Below are positions 9,235 through 18,336 of a stretch of 64,000 nt of DNA, in pieces; position 1 is the stretch's first letter; the number at the start of each line of letters is the position of its first letter. Position numbers and translations under genes: made by a program. This DNA is from Nostoc sp. MG11 (GTDB taxonomy: Bacteria > Cyanobacteriota > Cyanobacteriia > Cyanobacteriales > Nostocaceae): positions 62,001 to 126,000 of the forward strand of contig NZ_JACXXN010000015.1 of NCBI RefSeq assembly GCF_014904695.1, in the 5' to 3' direction. The notes under the pieces were generated by a model. The model ran no database searches, had not been told where the DNA came from, and worked only from the letters and a program-made list of their open reading frames with translations.

Positions 9235-9654
9235 ATGCCTTTAGCAACGTCAAGAAAAGCTGTTGATAAAGAGCAACATTTAGAGAAAGATAAAGTCGAT
9301 ACGCGCGATGGGCTACTCCCTACTGTAGGCGATCGCAAATCAGATTCCACGCTTCAATCTAAGCAACACCAATATACACCCCGCAATGAAGAAGAGTTAC
9401 CGCTTAAGAACTGTCAGCATATTCAATTCTTGGACTGTGATAAACCAGTGGTACAAATTATCTTTGAATGCTACCATTGCCAGCAAGGAATACTGAGTGA
9501 GTTTACTGGCTCTCCAGCAATGGGAGAATATAAAGGTCGTCCTTCAGCAATTCAGGTGAAAATCCAATGCCCCAATTGTGAGCAGACGGCTATCAGGCTG
9601 ACTACAGGAAAAATACTTTCGGTAACAGCAATACCTTCACTTTGGCAGCAATGA
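9235..9654 (+). CDS. hypothetical protein with two CxxC pairs; start uncertain
   Basis: A 139-residue frame with a polar, low-complexity N-terminal half and a compact C-terminal part carrying ECYHCQQG and QCPNCEQT, two CxxC pairs spaced like a zinc ribbon. The frame is open upstream to 9097, and a better start (ATG at 9093, KSTQRPSNPTA) lies in another frame ending at a TGA just before 9160. A one-base change near 9150 would join them, so the gene may be frameshifted and originally span 9093-9654. It is divergent from parA and probably part of the plasmid backbone. I recognise no family. Confidence 0.45.
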   Translation: MPLATSRKAVDKEQHLEKDKVDTRDGLLPTVGDRKSDSTLQSKQHQYTPRNEEELPLKNCQHIQFLDCDKPVVQIIFECYHCQQGILSEFTGSPAMGEYKGRPSAIQVKIQCPNCEQTAIRLTTGKILSVTAIPSLWQQ

Positions 9655-9706
9655 TTGTACACGCCAATATCAAAAGTGATTGCTGAGCGAGATTAACTTA
9701 GGGATA

Positions 9707-10222
9707 ATGCAAAAGTTGAAATTTTCACCATCTTTGATGACTGCACTAACAGCGCTCACAATTACTAGTTGCAGCACTGCTACTACTGAACAGTATGAAG
9801 CTACAGCACTCACTAGTTACACCTGGCAGATTAAGTATGCCAATAACCTAACTAGTGAGTCACAACCTCGTATTGAAACCTTTGCTAAGACTTCAGTATT
9901 GAATCGAAATGGAGCACAACCATTAGGAAAAGTGATTGGGCCAGACGACAGGGGATTGTGGTGGCCTACTTTACCACCGAAACCAAGTGTTGATAAAGTT
10001 GAACAACGCAAAAAGCCTCAAGAAGAAGCAGGTAAACCCGAATTGTTGAAAGATGTCGAGTACCAAATAAGCTATGGAGTGGGTAATGCACAGAAGACGC
10101 TACCTACTAACTATGATGTTTATCGACAAGTAGTTAAAGCATACCCAACACGAACTCCTTTGCAATTGACTTTGGGTGTGAATGATAATTCAGTTGAGAA
10201 AGCTGAACCTGTAAGCAAGTAA
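9707..10222 (+). CDS. predicted lipoprotein, unknown function
   Basis: About 171 residues from ATG 9707 (MQKLKFSPSL). The N-terminus has a basic start, a hydrophobic stretch and a lipobox ending ITSC, so processing at this cysteine and lipid anchoring are predicted. The mature part is polar, with a proline-rich middle (WWPTLPPKPSVDKVEQRKK) and no domain I recognise. The frame is open to 9680, but the later ATG gives a proper signal peptide. It follows the zinc-ribbon gene on the same strand by 52 bases. On conjugative or plasmid backbones such small lipoproteins are common; no specific role can be assigned. Confidence 0.55.
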   Translation: MQKLKFSPSLMTALTALTITSCSTATTEQYEATALTSYTWQIKYANNLTSESQPRIETFAKTSVLNRNGAQPLGKVIGPDDRGLWWPTLPPKPSVDKVEQRKKPQEEAGKPELLKDVEYQISYGVGNAQKTLPTNYDVYRQVVKAYPTRTPLQLTLGVNDNSVEKAEPVSK

Positions 10223-10438
10223 TAAGTTATTTTTGTCTCGTTCTTCAAAAATCTTTATGGAGTATACATCTGGGCTATGTACGTCCCAAATACTATTTAG
10301 AAATTTAGTGACAATTTAACACCTGTATAGGGTATATATAGGTAATGCTTAGGGTATTTTTTTGTTGACTTTCACTTTGTACCCTACTTGACCCCCAATA
10401 TACATAAAGGAATGAAGAGAAACTTGCTTTCAGCCACT

Positions 10439-10459
10439 CCCCCGAATTCAATTCGGGGG
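10439..10459 (-). other. right-end hairpin of the IS605-type element
   Basis: CCCCCGAATT-C-AATTCGGGGG, a perfect 10-bp stem, lies 9 bases beyond the tnpB stop. In this group the right end is the recognition hairpin and the source of the omega RNA guiding TnpB, so the transcript through here may be a relic omega RNA. Confidence 0.6.
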
Positions 10460-10468
10460 ATTCAGGCA

Positions 10469-11654
10469 TCAGACAGAGATTGCAGTCTGAGACTGTCTAA
10501 CATCTCCTACACCCAAGGTTGAACTCCCAACCTTTTTTATATTTAAACTGGCGTTTTCATCTCGGTCATTTTCTGATTGACACGAAGGGCAACGCCAACG
10601 CCTAACCGATAAATCCAGCGATTCTAAAACATGGCCACAGCAAGAACAAGTTTTACTGCTTGGATACCATTGGTCAATATAGACTACTTGTTTACCCTTT
10701 TTCAGCGCTACCCATTCCAAGATATCTAGAAAATCTCGAAGCGCTAAATCACTAACTTTTCTTCCCCATAAACGCTTCATACCCTTGATGTTTAGCGTCT
10801 CAAAACATAGCACATCAAACCTATTGGTCAAATTATGCGCTAGTTTCCAAAACCAATCACTTCTGCGGTTGGTTATGTCTTCATGAGCACGTACCAAGTT
10901 CTTTCTTGCCCGTTCCCTGTTAGACGAACCTTTTAACTTCTTAGAGTGATGCCGATTCGCAATCTTTATGGCGTTGAGTGATTGCTTAAAAAATTGGGGA
11001 GACTCAATTTTAGAGCCGTCCGAGCAGGTTAGGAATGTCTTTAAGCCAAAATCAAAGCCCGCTATTCTACCAGTCGTGAGTTTGATTTCTGGCTCATCAA
11101 TGCTATCAACGACAACGACCATAAACAATTCACCCAATGGGGTGCGCTTAATAGTCAGAGTCTTGATTTTTCCCTCTGTCTTGGGAAGTTCAGATCGTAG
11201 GAAACCTTCGCTCTGACTTTCCGCAATCTCTCTAGATTTCCAAAATTGATAAATCCGACTCCCAATTTTAACTCGATTGCCACCTAAGAATTTATATCCG
11301 GCTTGCTTTGAGGTGAATGACTTGTATTTTTTGACCTTTTTAAACCCCGGTGGTCTAACCCCCTGGTCTAACCCCCTTTTTATTGTGTTTAAAAAATAGT
11401 TGGTAGGCTTTCTCAATGCGTTGACAAATATCTTGCACTGCTTGAGAACCTACTGATTGCCAAAATGGGTTATGTTTCCTCAGTTTGGCAATATGAGACT
11501 GAAGTTTTGCACAACTTAAATGCTTGCCCCACATTCGGTAGTAGCGTTTATGGAGAGCAATACAATGGTTATAAATAACCCCACTCGCGTTAATCATTCG
11601 CTTGAGGTATCTATTCCGCTTGTGTTCGTACAACTTAAACTTTAGTGTCTTCAT
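10469..11654 (-). pseudogene. tnpB: tnpB (RNA-guided nuclease), frameshifted by a 13-bp duplication
   Basis: The N-terminal part starts at MKTLKFKLYEHKRNR (11654) and runs to HNKKGVRP; the C-terminal part resumes in another frame with PGFKKVKKYKSF and ends at 10469. One tandem copy of a 13-mer at 11351-11376 is extra; removing it joins the halves exactly. All catalytic parts remain readable: RuvC-I FDFGLKTFL, RuvC-II CFETLNIKGM, a CxxC...CxxC zinc finger (CSCCGH, CPSC), and RuvC-III DRDENASLNI. Full length would be about 390 residues, normal for TnpB. Only the duplication inactivates it, so the event is likely recent. Confidence 0.82.
11351..11376 (+). repeat. 13-bp tandem duplication inside tnpB
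   Basis: TGGTCTAACCCCC is present twice in a row (11351-11363, 11364-11376). Deletion of one copy restores a continuous tnpB frame (N-K-K-G-V-R-P-P-G-F). Confidence 0.88.
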
Positions 11655-11690
11655 GCTAATATTGTCCCATGACGACGGCACTATGACGGC

Positions 11691-11816
11691 ATGAAAAAAT
11701 TAACTGTGCGATGTTCAGATGAAGAGTATGAGGTTCTTGTGAAATATTGCCACAAGAAAGAACGTAGCTTAAATGATGTTTTTAGAGAATTCATCAGAAG
11801 CTTGACGGACAAATAA
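11691..11816 (+). CDS. 41-residue ribbon-helix-helix-like protein in the IS605-type element
   Basis: Starts ATG 11691 (MKKLTVRCSDEEYEVL) and ends IRSLTDK. The pattern beta strand KLTVRCS, then two helices, DEEYEVLVKYC and SLNDVFREFIRSL, resembles a ribbon-helix-helix DNA-binding fold. It is divergent from tnpB (start-to-start 36 bases) and lies inside the element, between tnpB and the left-end hairpin. Similar short ORFs occur, from memory, in cyanobacterial tnpB elements. Could repress the tnpB promoter; this is inference. Confidence 0.5.
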   Translation: MKKLTVRCSDEEYEVLVKYCHKKERSLNDVFREFIRSLTDK

Positions 11817-11837
11817 ATTTGTCCTATTCGCTTATAT

Positions 11838-11859
11838 CCCCCGGCTAGAAGCACGGGGG
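11838..11859 (-). other. left-end hairpin of the IS605-type element
   Basis: CCCCCG and CGGGGG pair around a 10-base loop, next to the end of the small divergent ORF. It corresponds to the subterminal left-end hairpin of IS200/IS605 elements. Confidence 0.55.
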
Positions 11860-11962
11860 CTTTACGCATCACGGCTCCGTAAGTCATTTTCCTCTAACCC
11901 TGTTCTCTCATCTCACCTAAACAGATAACTTTCACAAATCAAATCGTATTGCCTTTCGCCTT

Positions 11963-12919
11963 ATGTCGAACATTCACACCTTGCAAAAAATTTTTGCTGC
12001 TGGCTTTGATAACGGTTACGGTAGCCTGAAACTTTTAGTCGATGGCTTTGAAGTCGTTCGTGTCCCCAGCTATATTTCTACGGCAGATATGGAAGATGTC
12101 CCCGGATGAGTAGTTTTTAACGGCAATGCTTACACCGTTGGAGAATCGGCTTTCCGTACAGGTCATCATTTTGACCGTAACACAGATAGCAATGAAAACA
12201 AAATCAACAATGCGCTGTTGACATTATTAGGTGCATTAGCACATCTACCACACCGTAAGGCCTGGCATTTAAAGCTGGTCGTCAGCTTACATGATGTTGG
12301 TCTGGCATCACAGTTGCAACAAATTTTAAACGGAGAATATCAGCCAATTCTTGCTGGCAAACAATCAGACGTGAAGATAGAAGTCCTTAAAGTTGTGCCA
12401 GAGGGAATGGGTGCATTGTTCGGGCAGCAACTCCCGCCAAAATTAACTGTTTTAGATTTTGGCAATGGTACGACTCTGTATTCTCGTTACAACCAGGGTA
12501 AGCGAGAAGTACATACACCCTTCCCCGCAGGTGTTGAAGTTCTCATCGAAGATATTGCCCAAAAAATGAAACATATAAATGGGGGTAAAGTTGGCGATGT
12601 ATCGAAGATTCGATTTTGTTTAGAAATGGGGCATACCAAGTACAGCCGTGACATTGATATCAAAGATGTCTACAGCACCGCTTTGAAAGATTGGTATGAA
12701 AAATATTTAAAGAAACCAGTGAATATGACACTTGATGCCAAACACACTGGAGATGAGATTTGGGCGATTGGTGGAGGCTGTTTGTTACCTGGGTTTAAGA
12801 AGCTCTTGGAAAAGAATGGTTTCAAAATACGGGACAATCCCGTGGAAGCTAATGCCAATGGACTCCTACAAATGGCGAAAGTCATTATTAGTAAGAATCC
12901 AGTAACCGCCTCTAAGTAA
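11963..12919 (+). pseudogene. ParM/StbA-like actin-type segregation ATPase with one internal TGA
   Basis: From ATG 11963 the frame reads MSNIHTLQKIFAAGFDNGYG (phosphate-1 loop) to VPG, then TGA at 12107-12109 (codon 49), and continues without further stops to 12919. The rest keeps the actin-fold motifs: VLDFGNGTTLYSRY (phosphate-2) and IWAIGGGCLLPGF (adenosine). Total length 318 residues is normal for plasmid ParM-type proteins. A ParR-like small gene follows. A single nonsense change explains the break; a downstream start at 12218 would lack the first phosphate loop and be non-functional. It is the second partition system in this region besides parAB. Confidence 0.74.
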
Positions 12920-13033
12920 GTGAGCCAGAAGAATACTCATGCAAAGAGCAATTCTGAATCTACTAACCATTGTTCGCACTACAGCCCAATTCTGGCTAAT
13001 GATGATTGAGAACTGAATTCTATATTAATCACA

Positions 13034-13294
13034 ATGACTGAGAAACAAGACTTGCCCGCAGAAAAGGTTCGGATCAAAGATAGCTACCGTGAACGCATAT
13101 TTGCAGAATCACAACAACTAGGTAAAAGTTACCTGGAGACGCTTTACTTTATCATTGATTGCTATTTTGCTTTCAAAAGGGGTGCATTCCCTATGCAACA
13201 AGTACTTACGCAACAAGCAGCTTTTACCCCGATGACTCCTGAGCAAAACAACCTTACAGAGCCGACTCCCCAACCATCTACACACGAAACCTAA
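13034..13294 (+). CDS. small ParR-like protein downstream of parM
   Basis: An 86-residue protein starting MTEKQDLPAEKVRIKDSY. The N-terminal 50 residues are predicted helical and basic (RERIFAESQQLGKSYLETLYF), the rest is a polar tail. Its size and its position 114 bases after the ParM-like gene fit a ParR/StbB-type adaptor that binds a centromere and couples it to the actin filament; a ribbon-helix-helix fold is possible but not shown. No lesion is seen. Function inferred from context. Confidence 0.48.
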   Translation: MTEKQDLPAEKVRIKDSYRERIFAESQQLGKSYLETLYFIIDCYFAFKRGAFPMQQVLTQQAAFTPMTPEQNNLTEPTPQPSTHET

Positions 13295-13463
13295 GAGAAT
13301 ACGGAAAGCCAAACATTCGACCTTGATTTTGATTTGTAACAGTAATATCAAGTTCTTAGCTTTGTTTGGATTAATGCATAAATGTTCTATATAATTGCCG
13401 TTTTCAAACATTTATATAGAAAAGTTTCGCAGAAAAAATAGTTAAAAGTATTCTCCCCGCAAT

Positions 13464-13727
13464 ATGAAAATCACTTTGATTGAACAATTAGAAGAAAGAC
13501 TCCGGCAGGCTATGCTTAAAAATGATGTTTTAGCCTTAGAAGAACTGATTGCCGATGAAGTTGTATTCACGACGCATATCGGTGAATTAATTGATAAGCA
13601 GACGGACTTAGAAGCACATCGCTCTAATATTCAAAAACTTGTTTTACTCCAAGGTCAACAACAGCGAGTGCAACTCTACGGTAATACAGCTGTGGTGACG
13701 GTAAAAATGGAGACTGAAAGGGTGACA
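13464..13727 (+). pseudogene. DUF4440/NTF2-like protein, 3' end removed by an IS
   Basis: Starts MKITLIEQLEERLRQAML and shows the SnoaL/NTF2-like pattern (ALEELIADEVVFTTHIG, LYGNTAVVTVKME). The family is normally about 120-130 residues; here the homologous part stops near residue 88 (KMET) where IS4-type sequence begins, and the last residues come from the IS. Truncated by insertion, product unlikely to fold fully. Confidence 0.6.
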
Positions 13728-13733
13728 AAGAAG

Positions 13734-14486
13734 CTAGAAAGCAGACTGAATAAGAGCCATAGCACGTAAACCTCGATGAAAATAAGGTAGTTTACCAGGC
13801 TTTAAACGCATGAATTCATGGGCTAAATCAGCCCAAAATTCCATTGCGCCTACCCATAATTGACCATACAAACCGACCCAAAATGCGCTATGTCGGCGGT
13901 GTAATCGCTTTAATTCTTTCAGACGACCAACATAGTTTTGTAGTCCCAAAGAGCGAGAATTACGACCAGCTAAAATAGCACAAGTATAGGCAATAGCAAT
14001 TAATAAAATCAATGCTATCAAGCGTTGGCCATCAGCATAAGTAGATTCGAGATTATAGCCCCCAGTCTTGCAATCACCGAACATCACCTCAATACCACTT
14101 CGCGACTTAAATGCTTTAATTGCATCTTTGAGGCTGTCAAGGTTAGTGAGTAAAAACCAGCCCGCAGGCTCTAGCTTGCCACGATATTTGCGCTTGTAAT
14201 ATCCGGCTAAATTGAATTTTCCAAAACCTTTCTGCTTGGTAGATTAAATACCGTTTAGAAAGAACGAGATACCAGGATTTAATCCCAAAGATTGTAAGCT
14301 TTGATATGATTCATTTTCTTGGCGAATATAGGTGCCTTGTTTTTGACGCAGCACAAAGTCAATTCCCTTACTGTGTAACCAATGAGCCAGTTTTATACTA
14401 TGAAATTCTCTGTCTGCCAGTACAAGAATTCGATATCCTTTGAACAACCGTAGCAATGGGCGGATTAATCTTTTCTGCTCGCTCAA
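13734..14486 (-). pseudogene. IS4-family transposase, C-terminal half
   Basis: One minus-strand frame carries LVLADREFHSIKLAHWL (second catalytic Asp), a nonsense TAA at 14244-14246, QKGFGKFNLAGYYKRKY, and FKSRSGIEVMFGDCKTGG, the F/Y-2-R-3-E-6-K signature of IS4 transposases, ending QSAF at 13734. The N-terminal half with the first Asp is missing beyond 14486. The fragment interrupts the DUF4440 gene at its left end. Inactive. Confidence 0.72.
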
Positions 14487-14513
14487 ATTACTGCATCTAC
14501 TAAATATTAAAGT

Positions 14514-14729
14514 TTATTTATCGCATAGGTCTTTGATAAAAGCATCAATCGCTTTAGCTGCTGAGGACTGCCTACCTAGCTTGAGTTTAGTAAGGATGCG
14601 ATCGCGGATTGCTTGAAAGTCTAGCTGTGATTCCTGAGAGGAAGATAAAGTTTTTTCTATCAGGCGGCTAGCTCCCCCAGCTTTCTGCAAGAAGTAGTTG
14701 ATTACGTCAAAGCGACTTACGCTAATCAT
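14514..14729 (-). CDS. hypothetical protein, about 71 residues
   Basis: Reads MISVSRFDVINYFLQ, then SQLDFQAIRDRILTKLKLG and AIDAFIKDLCDK; the frame is open to 14759. It contains a HIP1 octamer in coding context and looks like a real, soluble helical protein. It ends close to the IS4 remnant, so it may itself be a 3' piece of a longer protein. No family recognised. Confidence 0.35.
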   Translation of the reverse strand: MISVSRFDVINYFLQKAGGASRLIEKTLSSSQESQLDFQAIRDRILTKLKLGRQSSAAKAIDAFIKDLCDK

Positions 14730-14981
14730 CAAAATGACAGCCTTACAGTTCATGTTCATAAAGATGGTACGGCTTGTCTAGATAGCAACGATTGGGAATT
14801 GCTATGCACATACAGAGAAGTTACCCGCAGATGTACTAATTTGTTGTCGATTGCTATCCAAGAAAAACTTAGAAAAAACGGGGAAGAAAAAGAATACCAG
14901 GAATGGAAGCAGCAAGTAGATATTGCAACCACTCGACTTGAAAAGGAATTGCGACAAGACGAGGAAGCTATTAAGAAATAG
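14715..14981 (+). pseudogene. hypothetical protein lacking a start
   Basis: A continuous frame reads TVHVHKDGTACLDSNDWELL, then CTYREVTRRCTNLLSIA and a charged helical C-terminus (KEYQEWKQQVDIATTRLEKE). No ATG or good alternative start precedes the conserved-looking part, suggesting a 5' truncation. It overlaps the opposite-strand ORF only at its edge. No family recognised. Confidence 0.35.
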
Positions 14982-15135
14982 CGACGACTAATCAACTATA
15001 GCCCCCAATAATTTCCGGGGACTCAAACCGCATAGAGAGCGCATTGAATCAAGACTAGACAGGTTTTATACCTGCTCGACGCTCTCTTAAAAATTTGAAC
15101 TAACCACAATTACAAACTTTTAGAACAAGCCAATC

Positions 15136-15570
15136 ATGTCTGCTGATATTCTACGTTAAGAAATAGACGGTATTGAATACTTTACCGTTGCCAGCACGGG
15201 GGAATCGGGAATGAGTCAACGGGGGTTGTCTCGACTTTGCGGAGTGCAGCACAGAGCGGTACAAAAAATACTTGAAAACCTGGCTAACAAAACCCCCCTG
15301 AATGGCTACGAGAAAACTATCTTAATACCTCAACAGGATGCAATACTCTATGAAGATGGTATTGAATTTGATGGAGAGGGTAAAGAAGAATATATCGGGA
15401 TTGTAATCGATAATCCATTAAATTTACCTTGGCTGAATCCCTACCCAGAAGAACCTGTTCTGAAATGGCAAGGTAAGGATTTAGAACAAGTGTAGGAACA
15501 GCTACGCGCTCAAGATAACTGGCGAGTTTTCTATCGAGATTTTAATGTCGTGTCTGTAAATCCTTGATCG
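15136..15570 (+). pseudogene. plasmid-type hypothetical protein with two nonsense codons
   Basis: One frame reads MSADILR, TAA (15157-15159), EIDGIEYFTVASTGESGMSQ, RGLSRLCGVQHRAVQKIL, then TAG at 15493-15495, then EQLRAQDNWRVFYRDFN to a stop at 15568. The GLSRLCGVQ...VQKILE part looks like a helix-turn-helix. I recall similar openings (EIDG.EYFT..ATGESGMS) in uncharacterised cyanobacterial proteins. An IS701-type element inserted just after it at 15577. Confidence 0.5.
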
Positions 15571-15576
15571 CTTTAG

Positions 15577-16935
15577 CGGGACTTAAACAAAACTGAAGGA
15601 CTAAAAAGGATATAATGCTTAATTAGCATAGGTTTCACATTGAAAGAAGCTCATGAAAGAAACCACTACCGCAGCCATGCCCCCGTGCTTTGAAAGATGG
15701 TGTCAAAGATTTAATGATGTGTTTACTCATAAAGCTCAGAAAAGAGAGTTTAGACACTATTTAGGGGGATTACTAGGTGAAAGTGAGAGAAAAAAACTAT
15801 TTCAAATGGCTTCTAACGCTGTAGAGGTTACTTATCACCGTTTACACCACTTTTTAACCGAAGCACCTTGGTCTAGTTTACAGGTGAATGAGCGTCGGTT
15901 AGAAATTATGAATAAGTGTAGTCAGACGAGAATTAGTAGAGGCTTTAGCCTAATAATTGATGATTCTGGACATAGAAAGAGTGGTAATTTTACTGCTGGA
16001 GTGGGGAGGCAGTATATCGGAGAAATAGGCAAAACAGAGAATGGAATAGTGGTGGTAACAACACATCTATATGATGGACGAAAAAGCTTACCATTAGATA
16101 TCGAATTATACCAGCACGCTGATTCACTACCACAAGGGAAACAAGACCCTAATTGTGAGAAAAAACCAGAATTAGCAATTAAGTTAATAGACTTGACTTT
16201 AAGCCGTGGTTATCATCCAGGAATAGTAATTGTAGATTCTGGATATGGTAACAACACATCCTTCTTATTAAAGTTAGAAAATCGTCAACTTAGGTATTTA
16301 GGAGGATTAGCTAAAAATCGCAAAGTTATTGTTAGTGAACAAAATAATATTCAACAAACAATTAGACTAGATGAATGAGCGCAGAGTTTACCCCAAGAGG
16401 CTTTTACAGAAATTCAACTTAACTTAGATAAACCGAAGACATTATGGGTGATAACTAAAGAAGTAGAGATATCTGGTCTAAGTGGAAAGCGAAATATTGC
16501 TATCGTCATGAATGCTGCAACTTTTACAGATGCCACTGAAATTGACTATTTTATTACGAATATCTCTTCATCAATTGTCACACCGCAATGGATAGTTGAC
16601 ACATATTCTCAACGGAATTGGGTGGAAGTTTTCTATCGAGAAGCCAAGGGATGGTTAGGGCTAAAGGAATATCAAGTCCGAGAGAAAAGAAGCCTAATTC
16701 GGCATTTTATCTTGGTGTTCTGTGCCTATACTTTTATTCTTTGGCATCAGATGACAGGCGGTTTAAGACGTAGGTGGGCAAATATACCTTTGAACACTTT
16801 TACTGAAGCAATAGATGCTTTTAGAACAGCTATGTCTTTTCGATTTTTCGATTGGTTGACCTTTAACCGTGACGTATTTGCTGCTTACAAAGCCAGTTTG
16901 GGCTTTATTTGGGCTTAATTTTTGTCTAAGTCCCG
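15577..16935 (+). mobile_element. IS701-family insertion sequence, complete but inactivated
   Basis: A 1359-bp element with terminal inverted repeats beginning CGGGACTTAAACAAAACT (left) and CGGGACTTAGACAAAAAT (right, read inwards). The 4-base direct repeat TTAG stands on each side (15573-15576 and 16936-16939), a target duplication. It carries one transposase gene broken by a TGA. Confidence 0.85.
15653..16918 (+). pseudogene. IS701-family transposase with one nonsense codon
   Basis: One frame from MKETTTAAMPPCFERW to ASLGFIWA, 421 codons, normal for IS701 transposases. The first Asp is in FSLIIDDSGHRKSG, the second in VIVDSGYGN, and the terminal region has YSQRNWVEVFYREAKGWLG with the catalytic Glu. 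TGA at 16376-16378 follows LDE; since relatives usually read DELAQSLP here, TTA to TGA is the probable change. The remainder is undamaged, so inactivation is recent. Confidence 0.85.
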
Positions 16936-17204
16936 TTAGTTCGATAGATATTAAGGTATACTTCAGTTCGGGTTCAAAGTAGCGAGGATACCGTTGGCGA
17001 AATATTGCTTAAGATTAAAATGGCGAAGCGACGGTGTATTACAATAGGTTGATTTTTTGTCAAACGCAGATATATATGTAAATCAATGATTTTGTAAATT
17101 TATAAGGCATTTACTGATGATAATGAATATAAGTTAAGAAAAAAAGGAAGCAATAAATTTTCTTAATTGCTTAGAAAGCTTGATTTATAAGAGTTTAGTG
17201 GGGT

Positions 17205-17233
17205 GCGACCGCGCAAGATCATTGCTCGGTCGC
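17205..17233. repeat. stem-loop in the 390-base gap after the IS
   Basis: GCGACCG and CGGTCGC pair around a 15-base loop. The gap 16940-17326 otherwise contains only AT-rich sequence and no gene I can support. The hairpin lies about 90 bases upstream of the next gene; it lacks a T tract. Confidence 0.4.
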
Positions 17234-17326
17234 GGCTTGCATCAGGTTCAGAAATTTGTGATCGCTAGCGAAGCTGGTATATCATAATTATTTTCTCATG
17301 GACATGAGCAGGGTGACTTAAATATT

Positions 17327-17677
17327 ATGTTTAATCGTTTTTTGTTAGCTACAGTTTCCTTATTAACTGCCTCTTGCATCTTTGCAACTACTGCAAGGGC
17401 AGAGTCGAAACAAAGGGAGCAGCAGTTGTCAACAGACAGACAGGAAGTATGGCCTACACCCGTGCCGACGCAAAACACCCGACGACGAGCAGGAGAAGAC
17501 CAAAAAACCTATTTTGGTAGAATAATAGGGAAGTCGCCACTCGAATGGCCATCTAATGAGGATTACTGCCGAATCGACTTCTTGTCCTACAACCCATGCT
17601 TGAGAGAGGAACAGCAGCGGCAGTACAACAGAAGCCGAAGTCAGGAGTCATCTGGTTCACAGGATGTATCCAAATAA
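17327..17677 (+). CDS. small secreted protein, unknown function
   Basis: A 116-residue protein with a clear Sec signal peptide (MFNRFLLATVSLLTASCIFA, likely cut after ARA). The mature part is polar, with arginine- and glutamine-rich stretches, two cysteines (YCRIDF, NPCLREE) and a serine-rich C-terminus. No domain recognised. It is a single gene on the plus strand; no lesion is seen. Confidence 0.55.
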   Translation: MFNRFLLATVSLLTASCIFATTARAESKQREQQLSTDRQEVWPTPVPTQNTRRRAGEDQKTYFGRIIGKSPLEWPSNEDYCRIDFLSYNPCLREEQQRQYNRSRSQESSGSQDVSK

Positions 17678-17768
17678 TCACAATTGAAACGGACGGGCTG
17701 TCAAATTATCAGGCGATCGCATGAGTGAAAAGTATGTGCCAGATCCATAAACAGCGTTTGACTGTACG

Positions 17769-18002
17769 TTATGAACCTGCAATCTGCTGTAACTCTTTAT
17801 AGCGCTTGTGATTTTTTGACCACTCTTCGCAAACTTCTATAACAAATCTCTTCTCTTGTTCTGTCAAAAGCTCATCCGATTTTCCAGAGGCTAAAATATA
17901 GGCTGCTTTTGCCGCTCTGTCGTACTTCACACCAAATTTGACTAGTTCTGTGTGAAATATTTTTTCTTTCTCCTTTTTCGACAGTGAAAAGTTATGTTGC
18001 AT
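17769..18002 (-). CDS. 77-residue hypothetical protein
   Basis: MQHNFSLSKKEKEKIFHTEL onward, strongly charged and helical, with KFGVKYDRAAKAAYILASG and a C-terminal ELQQIAGS. No ribosome binding site of note. It may be a small cytosolic regulator or an antitoxin-like protein, but no family is recognised. A 40-codon plus-strand frame starts in the same CATG; I do not support that one. Confidence 0.45.
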   Translation of the reverse strand: MQHNFSLSKKEKEKIFHTELVKFGVKYDRAAKAAYILASGKSDELLTEQEKRFVIEVCEEWSKNHKRYKELQQIAGS

Positions 18003-18336
18003 GGTTCAGCTAGACTGGAATCCACCCAAATATTGGGTTTCTCCAGAACGAATCGCACTTGCAGATATCTCGGCTCAATGCCAACTTGCTATAGTAAAAA
18101 ATATGAAATTACTTAGGCAATAAAAGCGATGACGCTGAAGTGTAAACTCAAGTCAGGGCATTTAATTAGGCTGTAACTACTTTTAGATTTAGGATTGTAG
18201 TCAGTTAACTAATGTTGCCCACTTTCTGCTAATTGTTGATTTAAAATTACATCTTCATGAAAAATCATAAGTTTTTAATATCTGAGTTTATACTTTGATT
18301 TGCCCTCACTATTTATCTCAGTGATCTGGCTTGATT

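Larger units (their letters stand above)
10439..11859 (-). mobile_element. IS200/IS605-group element carrying only tnpB
   Basis: An element of about 1.42 kb bounded by two GC-rich hairpins (10439-10459 and 11838-11859) instead of terminal inverted repeats, as in IS200/IS605. It has tnpB (disrupted) and a small divergent ORF, but no tnpA Y1 transposase, so it is non-autonomous. Exact ends and insertion site were not determined. The bases before it (10223-10438) are AT-rich and hold no gene I can support. Confidence 0.7.

Noticed and set aside
11681-11887. 68-residue minus-strand ORF upstream of tnpB
   Set aside because: It is opposite the ribbon-helix-helix-like mini-gene and spans the left-end hairpin; composition is not protein-like.
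12107-12109. TGA recoding (selenocysteine or read-through) in the ParM-like gene
   Set aside because: No selenocysteine element is seen, the position is not a conserved Cys/Sec site, and other nearby genes carry similar nonsense lesions.
16376-16378. programmed read-through in the IS701 transposase
   Set aside because: The family is normally encoded in one frame, and a TTA to TGA substitution explains the stop.
18001-18123. 40-codon plus-strand ORF
   Set aside because: It shares its start codon bases with the better-supported minus-strand gene ending at 18002 and has no ribosome binding site.
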